Assembly: GCF_000234355.1 (NCBI RefSeq)
Contig: NZ_AGQV01000012.1
Span: 1-48,414 of the forward strand
DNA: 48,414 nucleotides
DNA from: Gluconobacter morbifer G707
GTDB lineage: Bacteria; Pseudomonadota; Alphaproteobacteria; Acetobacterales; Acetobacteraceae
Direction: 5' to 3'
Shown here: in pieces, positions 41,811 through 48,414 of the stretch
How the letters are laid out: the number at the start of each line of letters is the position of its first letter
Numbering within the stretch: the first letter of the stretch is position 1
The notes under the pieces: generated by a model
Database searches by the model: none
The model's input: the letters and a program-made list of their open reading frames with translations, nothing else
Told to the model about the DNA's origin: nothing
Made by a program: the position numbers and the translations under genes

Positions 41811-42814
41811 GTCGTCGCTCCGGTCGTGAGGCGAAGGGCGTAATCGAACGCCGTCTCCAAGCTCGAGGGGTCAGCAATATCCTGCCCCGCAATATCGAAA
41901 GCCGTACCGTGGTCGGGGCTGGTACGGACGAAAGGCAGGCCGAGCGTGATATTCACACCCTGCGCCAGACCCATATATTTTACTGGAATCAGTCCCTGGT
42001 CATGGTACTGCGCAACCACGATATCGAAGCGCCTCTCGCGAGCCTGCATGAAAACCGTGTCACCGGGCCAGGGACCGGAGGCATTGATGCCCTCTCTGCG
42101 CGCCTGTGCGATGGCGGGCCCGATGATGCGGGTCTCTTCGTCACCAAACAGACCGCCTTCCCCGGCATGGGGGTTAAGGCCAGCCACGGCGACGCGCGGA
42201 TGTTCGATACCCAGTGCGCGTGCGCCTGCATGGGCGAGGCGGATCGCCGCCATCTGCGCGTGACGATCGGCGCGCAGGATCGCGTCCCCGAGTGAACAGT
42301 GGATGGTCACCAGCACGACCCGGATGTCCTCGTTCGCCAGCATCATGGCAACACGCGCGCCGTCAGCCTGCTCGGCCAGGATTTCCGTATGGCCGGGATA
42401 GTGTAGTCCGGCGGCGGCGAGCGCCTCCTTGTGGATCGGTGCGGTGACAATGCCCCGGATGGTGCCCGCCTTCGCCAGCCGGATCGCACTCACGATTGCC
42501 GCATAGGCTGCGCGGCCACTTTCGGCGCTGACCTGCCCCACCTGCGGCAGGGCTACGCATTCCGACGACACCAGCACATTCAGTGCCCCGTCATCAAACC
42601 GGGCATCGGCTGGCGTCGTGATCCGGCGCATGCGGGCCGACGGGTCAAGGGCTGCCAGTACGTGGCGCATCACCAGCGGATCGCCCACCACGATCCAGCG
42701 CCGTTGGGCCGGTCGCCGCAGGAACATCCGGACCACGATCTCCGGGCCAATCCCGGCGGGATCGCCCATCGTGACAGCCAGCGGCAAGGTGGGACGGTTG
42801 GTTTCTTTGATCAT
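41807..42814 (-). CDS. PdxA-family 4-phosphate dehydrogenase
   Basis: About 335 aa from ATG 42814; ATG 42841 is an alternative. AVTMGDPAGIGPEIVVRMF, APIHKEALAAAGLHYPGHTE (metal and substrate His) and YHDQGLIPVKYMGL are the PdxA pattern. Two family roles are possible: 4-hydroxythreonine-4-phosphate dehydrogenase of vitamin B6 synthesis, or the PdxA2 enzyme of D-threonate/D-erythronate breakdown. The divergent LysR regulator and the accessory setting favour the catabolic role. No kinase (DtnK) gene is in the window. Confidence 0.83.
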   Translation of the reverse strand: MIKETNRPTLPLAVTMGDPAGIGPEIVVRMFLRRPAQRRWIVVGDPLVMRHVLAALDPSARMRRITTPADARFDDGALNVLVSSECVALPQVGQVSAESGRAAYAAIVSAIRLAKAGTIRGIVTAPIHKEALAAAGLHYPGHTEILAEQADGARVAMMLANEDIRVVLVTIHCSLGDAILRADRHAQMAAIRLAHAGARALGIEHPRVAVAGLNPHAGEGGLFGDEETRIIGPAIAQARREGINASGPWPGDTVFMQARERRFDIVVAQYHDQGLIPVKYMGLAQGVNITLGLPFVRTSPDHGTAFDIAGQDIADPSSLETAFDYALRLTTGATT

Positions 42815-42889
42815 TCCGGTGAGAATAACGAAACCATCCATGAGGAAAATCGATATGAACTGACCTGTTCTGGTGATAAAAACTGACCA

Positions 42890-43753
42890 ATGAAACGCTC
42901 AGACATGCCATCGCTGGACGACCTGCGTGCCTTTGCCGCGGTTGCACGCCTCGGCTCGGTGCGGGCAGCGGCCACGGAATTGGCTCTGACACACGGGGCC
43001 GTCAGCCGCCGGGTGTCCAAGCTGGCCCATGACCTGAAACTCCAGCTTCTGGAACCTGACGGGCGCGGCGTGCGACCGACGCGGGACGGCCTGCGTCTGG
43101 CAGAAGCGGCAACCGATGCGATGCAAGGGATCGCGGCAGCACTGGCCGAGATCCGGTCGTCATCCGGTGTGCAGCCGATCGTGCTGTCGTGCGAGCGCTC
43201 GCTGGCGATGCGCTGGCTGATCCCGCGTCTGTCCGACTTTCAGGACCGCCATCCGGGGATCGATGTGCATCTTTCGACCGGCGGCGGCGCGCTGGATTTT
43301 GCGCGCGACCGCGTCACGCTGGCAATCCGGCGCCTCGACTTTCCACTCGATCCTGACTGGACAGTGACGATCCTTGCGCAGGAGACGGTGGGGCCGGTCA
43401 TGCGCCCTGACAGGGCGCAGCGTTTCGCCAGCGGGGATTATCTGGCGCTTGGCGCGCGTACCCGGCCCGAGGCATGGAAGAACTGGCTGGCATCCCGGCC
43501 CGACATGCCCACGCCGCGCGACATCCGTCTGTACGACCATCATTTCATGATGCTGGAAGCCGCTGCTAATGGTCTGGGCGTCGCCCTGTCGCCCTATATC
43601 ATCGCTACGGACGATCTCGCAACCGGCCGGCTAGCAGCGCCGGTCGGGTTTGATGCGGATGGAACATCTTACGGGCTGATCTGGCCTGGCAGGATGGAAA
43701 TGACGGAAAACGTCAGGGCCCTGGAAGAATGGATCATCAAACACATGCCATAA
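42890..43753 (+). CDS. LysR family regulator, divergent from pdxA
   Basis: 287 aa (ATG 42905 is an alternative). DDLRAFAAVARLGSVRAAAT, ELALTHGAVSRRVSKLAHD (residues 10-45) is the LysR helix-turn-helix, of the GcvA-like branch. The effector domain covers 88-285. Its start is 75 bases from the pdxA start, so it probably controls pdxA and the TIM-barrel gene with a sugar-acid inducer. No clear T-N11-A site was located with confidence. Confidence 0.85.
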   Translation: MKRSDMPSLDDLRAFAAVARLGSVRAAATELALTHGAVSRRVSKLAHDLKLQLLEPDGRGVRPTRDGLRLAEAATDAMQGIAAALAEIRSSSGVQPIVLSCERSLAMRWLIPRLSDFQDRHPGIDVHLSTGGGALDFARDRVTLAIRRLDFPLDPDWTVTILAQETVGPVMRPDRAQRFASGDYLALGARTRPEAWKNWLASRPDMPTPRDIRLYDHHFMMLEAAANGLGVALSPYIIATDDLATGRLAAPVGFDADGTSYGLIWPGRMEMTENVRALEEWIIKHMP

Positions 43754-43866
43754 CTCGTGATGGACATGACCTTGCTGCATCCAAACAACTCCCATCCGGT
43801 AGGGCAATTGTTCACCATTACCAGATAGCTCAGCGTGCCGATGCCTGCACCCGGTTAGGTAGGAAG

Positions 43867-43897
43867 CATCCATCATCCATCATCCATCATCCATCAT
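43867..43897. repeat. Seven-base tandem repeat CATCCAT, four copies plus CAT
   Basis: Four perfect copies of CATCCAT (43867-43894) then CAT. The array covers the stop codon and last codons of the minus-strand LysR gene. Because the unit is not a multiple of three, a change in copy number would alter the C-terminus of that protein. Confidence 0.9.
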
Positions 43898-44870
43898 AAA
43901 GTGCAGACAGTGGCCCAGATGGTATCTCTGCAAACCTATTTTTCCCGTAACCGTCCCGAAAGGGCATGAACGCTTCAGGCATTGCGGCAAAGCGTTCAAG
44001 AACGAAATCCGCAAAAGCGCGAACCTTGGGAGAGAGCGTGCGAGCGGCAGGCCAGATGATCCAGAGTGATCCAATAGGCATGCAATATTTCTCAAACAGA
44101 GGAATCAGATGCCCGGAAGCAATCGCATCCCGTGCCACATAAACCGGCAGATGAACCAAGCCCAGACCGTCAGCGGCAGCCCGGAGTGCCGCATCGCTGT
44201 TGTTAAAAATCATGGTTTCGGGAAGCCGGACCTGATCATGTGGTGGCCCGTAGACCCACGGAGCAAACAGGCCGGTATTGGGATAGCGATAACGCAGACA
44301 GCGATGGTTCTGAATTTCCGCAGGCAGGAGCGGTCGGCTGCTCGCTTCCAGATAGGAGGCGCTGGCACAGGTAATGAAATGCTGATCGCCCAGACGTCGG
44401 GCGATCAGGCGCGAGTCCGGGAGGTTACCGCTGCGGATGACAACATCAATATCTTCCTCGATCAGATCGACAATCCTGTCTTCCAGCGCAATGTCGAGTT
44501 CGATCTCCGGATAGCGGCTCACAAAATCCGCAATGAGCGGCATGAGCAGGTGCCGTCCCACGATATGGGGCACATTGACGCGTAGGCGTCCTGACGGCGA
44601 GCCTTTCGCATGATGCAGCGTCGCCTCGGCATCCCGTATGACCTCCAGAGCCTGACGGCAGCGTTCATAAAATACCACTCCGGCTTCCGTGAGTCCGATG
44701 CTGCGAGTGGTCCGGTTCAGCAACTGGACTCCCAGCCGGGCTTCAAGTCTTGAAACACTTTTCGCGACGGCCGAGGAAGAAATCCCAAGATGTCGGCCAG
44801 CTTTGACATAACTCCGAAATCGGGCTGCAAAAACGAATGGTTCCAGACCTGACAGAGCATCCATGGCCAC
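43887..44870 (-). CDS. LysR family regulator, divergent from MFS transporter
   Basis: 327 aa (ATG 44864 is an alternative). ARFRSYVKAGRHLGISSSAV AKSVSRLEARLGVQLLNRTT is the LysR helix-turn-helix (15-55); SGRLRVNVPHIVGRHLLMPL starts the effector domain. It belongs to the branch that resembles DmlR/YafC-type regulators. The stop lies inside the CATCCAT tandem repeat, leaving a C-terminus SALYDG. It is divergent from the MFS gene and probably controls it. Confidence 0.86.
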   Translation of the reverse strand: MAMDALSGLEPFVFAARFRSYVKAGRHLGISSSAVAKSVSRLEARLGVQLLNRTTRSIGLTEAGVVFYERCRQALEVIRDAEATLHHAKGSPSGRLRVNVPHIVGRHLLMPLIADFVSRYPEIELDIALEDRIVDLIEEDIDVVIRSGNLPDSRLIARRLGDQHFITCASASYLEASSRPLLPAEIQNHRCLRYRYPNTGLFAPWVYGPPHDQVRLPETMIFNNSDAALRAAADGLGLVHLPVYVARDAIASGHLIPLFEKYCMPIGSLWIIWPAARTLSPKVRAFADFVLERFAAMPEAFMPFRDGYGKNRFAEIPSGPLSALYDG

Positions 44871-44894
44871 GCTCGCCTTTCAATACAGGACATA

Positions 44895-44952
44895 ATATCC
44901 GTTTAATGCGGACATGATGTCATTTCTCTAAAAATTAGAGATATTATATCCG
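44895..44952. promoter_or_regulatory. Repeats in the LysR-MFS intergenic region
   Basis: ATATCCG (44895-44901) pairs with CGGACAT (44909-44915) with one mismatch; ATATCCG recurs at 44946-44952. Between them TCTCTAA AAA TTAGAGA (44925-44941) is a perfect dyad. This is a plausible LysR control region for both divergent genes. Confidence 0.5.
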
Positions 44953-44958
44953 TAATGA

Positions 44959-46164
44959 ATGGCTGATACACGCTCTCTTCCCACAGCGACCGACTTCAAC
45001 CTGAGAACCGCAATCTTTCGACCCGTTCTGGCCATTGGGACAGGAACCAGTGCCATGGGCCTTGCCCTCTCTGCGCTGCCTCCCGTCCTTCAGGCACGGT
45101 GGTCCCTGTCCGTCGCAACAATCGGCTGCATCATGGGAACACAGTCCGTGGCGACACTCCTGTCCCGGCTGCATGCCGGGCGATTGAGCGACAGACTGGG
45201 AGGCGACCGGGCACTTACGCTTGGTCTGTCTGCGGCTGTGTTGTCCGGACTTTGCTACGTTGCGGCACTTCTCCCCATCTGGTCGCGACCAATCGCTCTT
45301 GCGCTGGTGTTTCTGGGCCGTCTTTTCATGGGGTTGAGCGAAGGGCTCATGGTGACAGGCGGGGCTGTCCGGATCATCGGGGCTGTCCCTCCTGACAGGG
45401 TCGGGGCGGGCATGTCATGGCTGGGGCTGGCCATGTTCGCGGGCCTCGCGGCGGGTACAGCGGCAGGCGCGGTCATCGAGCAGAACGCCAGCTTTGACAC
45501 GGTTGCCATCATGGCCTCGATCCTGCCTGTCGCAGGGATGCTTCTGTCGGGCTGGTCATTACATCCGGCTTCCCATTCCGCCGCTCATGGCGCCGTCCCA
45601 TGGAAACAGCTTTTCCGGATGGTTCTGCCGATGGGATTGCTGCTCGCCCTGTCGTCCGTAGGTTTTGCCACGATCTCATCGTTCCTCGTTCTTTCTTTTG
45701 CACAGGAACATTGGGCATTTGGTGGATACGCACTCGCCGCATTCTGCGTTGGCCATGTGGCAGCGCGGTTTGCCGGAAGCCACAGGATCGACCATTATCC
45801 AGTGGCCATCTCCGGTTCGGTCATGTTGCTGACGGAAACCCTTGGCTTTGTCATGGTGTGGCTGGCACCTGATCCGGGTGTCGCAATCGCTGGTGCCTTC
45901 ATCGGCGGAGCCGGATTTTCCCTGACCTATCCGGTTTTTGCCATTCCGCTTGCCCGATCTGTACCTTCCGCTTTTACCGGCGCAGCCATAGGACTTTACG
46001 ACATGTTTTTTGATGTCGCCCTAGGAGCAGGATCTGTCATTGGTGGCCTGCTAGCGCAAACATTTCCGCTCCGTACTGTATTTCTGATGGCGGCGCTTTC
46101 GTCTGGAGTGGGTCTGATCGTGCTCACTATGTCCCATCACTGTGCTCGAATAAAGACGAAGTAA
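44959..46164 (+). CDS. MFS transporter
   Basis: 401 aa with twelve hydrophobic segments and the MFS loop motif GRLSDRLGGDRALTLG between helices 2 and 3. The second half repeats the fold, with VFAIPLARSVPSAFTGAAIG in helices 9-10. It resembles YfcJ/YhhS-type drug or arabinose-polymer efflux proteins, but the substrate cannot be told. The divergent LysR and the control repeats suggest inducible expression. Confidence 0.85.
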   Translation: MADTRSLPTATDFNLRTAIFRPVLAIGTGTSAMGLALSALPPVLQARWSLSVATIGCIMGTQSVATLLSRLHAGRLSDRLGGDRALTLGLSAAVLSGLCYVAALLPIWSRPIALALVFLGRLFMGLSEGLMVTGGAVRIIGAVPPDRVGAGMSWLGLAMFAGLAAGTAAGAVIEQNASFDTVAIMASILPVAGMLLSGWSLHPASHSAAHGAVPWKQLFRMVLPMGLLLALSSVGFATISSFLVLSFAQEHWAFGGYALAAFCVGHVAARFAGSHRIDHYPVAISGSVMLLTETLGFVMVWLAPDPGVAIAGAFIGGAGFSLTYPVFAIPLARSVPSAFTGAAIGLYDMFFDVALGAGSVIGGLLAQTFPLRTVFLMAALSSGVGLIVLTMSHHCARIKTK

Positions 46165-46593
46165 GTAGTCGTATCTATTATCTGCTTTTCCGCAACATGT
46201 TTTGACGGCGCAATCAGTAACAAAGCATCCACGTTTTGTTTTGTATTAGGAGAAGAGTGTTCACATAAAAAAACAGCCAACTTGAGTCACGCAATATTTA
46301 CTCTGAAGCGCCCTTATAAAATGCTGCCCACGCATCCGAAATAGACCGACATCTGCGTCTTGGGCTTCCATCCGATTCGAATACTATCTCCTGCCAGCTC
46401 CCCTTTTACATGCCTGATATCACCTTCTTGTGATATGATCGCCCCGATTACGCTTGGCTACTCATCGCTATCCTACGATCCGTTCCTCAAGATCCATCTC
46501 TCTGTTTCCGTGTATTTTTCTGTTCACGCACAGCGTGACCATTCTCCATAGTGTCTCACGACTTCCAGCGCCCCACTAAAAAAGGACGGGAAG
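46165..46593. other. Gene-free AT-richer region before the recombinase unit
   Basis: No credible gene. It may hold the promoter of the 64-aa/recombinase unit and could include part of an attachment site, but I saw no direct evidence for one. Confidence 0.5.
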
Positions 46594-46788
46594 ATGGCAC
46601 GCCAACGCGATACGATAGCTGGCAAGCTGCGGCTCGTTCTCGACGCCCCGGACGCCAACGTGAAACCATTACGCAGTGGAGGCGACCCGCGGCTGGTCAG
46701 TCTGGTCCGGCTTCTGGCCCGTCAGGCCGCACGGGATTTCGTCAATGCTGAAGTGGAGGCCGCGAGGCGACGCGATCTCCAGGATTAG
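46594..46788 (+). CDS. Small hypothetical protein upstream of a serine recombinase
   Basis: 64 aa with AAAGGACGGGAAG directly before ATG 46594. It is basic and helical (PRLVSLVRLLARQAARDFVN). It ends 12 bases before the recombinase GTG, so they are probably one operon. I recognise no named domain; in my recollection short ORFs of this kind sit upstream of large serine recombinases in alphaproteobacterial elements. Confidence 0.65.
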   Translation: MARQRDTIAGKLRLVLDAPDANVKPLRSGGDPRLVSLVRLLARQAARDFVNAEVEAARRRDLQD

Positions 46789-46800
46789 GGAGATGGGATT

Positions 46801-48414
46801 GTGAAGGTCGCGCTCTACGCCCGCTATTCGTCCGAAAACCAGCGTGATGCCTCGATCGAGGATCAGTTGCGCCTCTGCCGGCTTCACGCGGAGAAACAGG
46901 GCTGGACGATCGTCGACAGCTACACCGACCGGGCGATCTCCGGTGCCTCCCTGCTCCGCCCCGGCATACAGGAACTGATCCAGGACGCCACGCGCGGTCG
47001 CTTCACGATCGTGCTGGCCGAAGCCATGGACCGGCTGTCGCGCGACCAGGAAGATATCGCGGGCCTGTTCAAGCGGATGACCTTCTCCGGCGTGCGGATC
47101 ATCACCCTCTCCGAGGGCGATGTCACACACCTGCATATCGGCCTCAAGGGCACGATGAACGCCCTGTTCCTCAAGGATCTGGCCGAGAAGGTCCGGCGAG
47201 GGCTGCGCGGACGCGTCGAGGACGGCAAGTCCGGCGGTGGCAATTCCTATGGCTATGACGTGGTGCGCCAGTTCGATGCGAAAGGCGAGCGCATCCGGGG
47301 CGACCGTACCATCAATGAGGAGGAGGCCCGCACGGTCAGGCGGATCTTCACCGATTACACGCGCGGCAAGTCCTCGCGCACGATCGCGATGGAACTGAAC
47401 CGGGACGGCGTTCCGGGTCCGCAGGGACGCGAATGGGGGCCATCCACCATTCACGGCAATCGGGAACGCGGCACCGGCATCCTCAACAACGAGATGTATG
47501 TGGGCAAGCTGGTCTGGAACCGGCTGCGCTATCTCAAAGACCCGGATACCGGCAAGCGCGTCTCACGCCTCAATCCTGAAGCCGAATGGGTGATTCAGGA
47601 GGTGCCGGAATTGCGGATTGTCGAGCAGGATCTGTGGGATGCCGTAAAGGCCCGCCAGGTCGAGACGACCTTCAGCCAGCCGGAACGAGGAAACGAGGCC
47701 CTCAATGACCGGCGCCGTCCGCGCCATCTCTTTGCGGGACTGATCCGCTGCGGTTGCTGTGGTGGTGGTTACAGCATGATCTCGAAGGATCTGCTCGGCT
47801 GTTCGACATCGCGCAACAAAGGCACCTGCGACAACCGGCTCAACATCCGTCGCGACGCACTAGAAGCATCGGTCCTCAGTGGATTACGCACGCATCTGAT
47901 GGAACCGGACCTGTTCAAGGAATTCTGCAACGAGTTCACCCGTGAGGTGAACCGGCTGCGTATGGAGCATGGCGCCGATCTGGTTGCCATGCGAGAAGAA
48001 TTACCTCGCATTGATCGGGAGCTGACAAAACTTCTAACGGCGCTCAAGGCTGGTGGACCAATCCAGGCAATCGTCGACGACATGAAGCGGTTGGAAGCAC
48101 GTAAGGCCGAAGTGACAGAGCGTCTGGCCAACACGGAGGAGCCGCCTCCCCTTCTCCATCCGAACATGGCAGAGATCTACCAACAGCGGATCGCGTCTCT
48201 CTATGAGAACCTTCAGGCCGAGGAGACGAAGACCGAGGCGGCCGAGCGTCTGCGCACACTCGTCTCAGAGATCATGCTCCAACCGGCCGACGGGGAACTG
48301 GCGATCATCCTGCGCGGCGATCTGGCGGCGATCCTGCAGTTCGCGGCGTACAAGAAAAACGCCACGGTCCATCCGGACGGTGGCGTTCTTGATGCGTTCG
48401 TATCGCAAGTATCG
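46801..48414 (+). CDS. Large serine recombinase (partial at window end)
   Basis: 538 codons from GTG 46801 to the window edge with no stop, so the C-terminus is missing. The catalytic domain shows VALYARYSSENQRDASIEDQ (nucleophile Ser10) and LAEAMDRLSRDQEDIAGLF. The recombinase domain follows (NSYGYDVV, RRIFTDYTRGKSSRTIAMEL), then a zinc-ribbon with RCGCCGGGYSM and a coiled coil near the end. It is probably the integrase/excisase of the conjugative element and would recombine attP with a chromosomal attB. No attachment site could be identified. Confidence 0.92.
   Translation, partial: MKVALYARYSSENQRDASIEDQLRLCRLHAEKQGWTIVDSYTDRAISGASLLRPGIQELIQDATRGRFTIVLAEAMDRLSRDQEDIAGLFKRMTFSGVRIITLSEGDVTHLHIGLKGTMNALFLKDLAEKVRRGLRGRVEDGKSGGGNSYGYDVVRQFDAKGERIRGDRTINEEEARTVRRIFTDYTRGKSSRTIAMELNRDGVPGPQGREWGPSTIHGNRERGTGILNNEMYVGKLVWNRLRYLKDPDTGKRVSRLNPEAEWVIQEVPELRIVEQDLWDAVKARQVETTFSQPERGNEALNDRRRPRHLFAGLIRCGCCGGGYSMISKDLLGCSTSRNKGTCDNRLNIRRDALEASVLSGLRTHLMEPDLFKEFCNEFTREVNRLRMEHGADLVAMREELPRIDRELTKLLTALKAGGPIQAIVDDMKRLEARKAEVTERLANTEEPPPLLHPNMAEIYQQRIASLYENLQAEETKTEAAERLRTLVSEIMLQPADGELAIILRGDLAAILQFAAYKKNATVHPDGGVLDAFVSQVS

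Noticed and set aside
46360-46551. A 63-codon plus-strand open frame
   Set aside because: No ribosome site, odd composition and no recognised motif; treated as non-coding.
1-48414. CRISPR arrays, tRNA and rRNA genes
   Set aside because: No repeat-spacer pattern and no recognisable tRNA or rRNA sequence; the CATCCAT array is a simple tandem repeat.

Overview
The window looks like DNA from an acetic acid bacterium or a close alphaproteobacterial relative. This is an inference from high GC, gene families and an IS701/IS1452-like transposase; no rRNA or tRNA is present to fix it. Its core is an integrative and conjugative element (ICE) or plasmid-like conjugation region, flanked and interrupted by accessory genes.

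Layout. (1) 1-11020: accessory genes. An IS3 transposase remnant is followed by an IclR-controlled MdtNOP-like tripartite export operon (iclR, ytcA-like, hlyD, FUSC, outer membrane factor; promoter between two operator copies). Next come an MDR oxidoreductase/MerR divergent pair, a broken LOG-GST chimera, a TetR/GST divergent pair and a LysR regulator. (2) 11017-22992: a P-type type IV secretion cluster on the minus strand (traG, RHH regulator, trbB-C-D-E-J-L-F-G-I, DUF2274) with almost every junction overlapping. (3) 23164-25061, plus strand: a small ORF, a terminator and a two-gene HEPN/abortive-infection operon wedged between traG and the relaxase. (4) 25073-31442, minus strand: relaxase, lytic transglycosylase, DUF736, TraF-like peptidase, DUF2840, replication initiator, AlpA-like HTH and a frameshifted DUF2285 regulator, facing a divergent XRE repressor. 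(5) 32028-38181: a second maintenance block (51-aa protein, DUF736, DUF2493, toprim primase-like protein, HU, DUF932) carrying an AT-rich FosA-like fosfomycin resistance gene and two large nested inverted repeats. (6) 38320-46164: a truncated IS701-family transposase, an AT-rich gene with proteasome-like (Ntn hydrolase) N-terminal features, a broken cupin gene, a pdxA/TIM-barrel operon with a divergent LysR, and another LysR/MFS pair with a 7-bp tandem repeat at the LysR stop. (7) 46594-48414: a short ORF and a large serine recombinase that runs off the window, probably the element's integrase.

How the parts fit. The relaxase, TraG coupling protein and Trb channel would process and export the element; the serine recombinase would integrate and excise it; RepA, HU, XRE, RHH and DUF2285-type proteins would maintain and control it. 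Cargo visible inside or beside it includes likely phage defence (HEPN pair), fosfomycin resistance, efflux, glutathione transferases and carbohydrate-acid metabolism. Several genes are decayed by single-base changes in homopolymers (LOG-GST, DUF2285, cupin), which could be real decay or sequence error.
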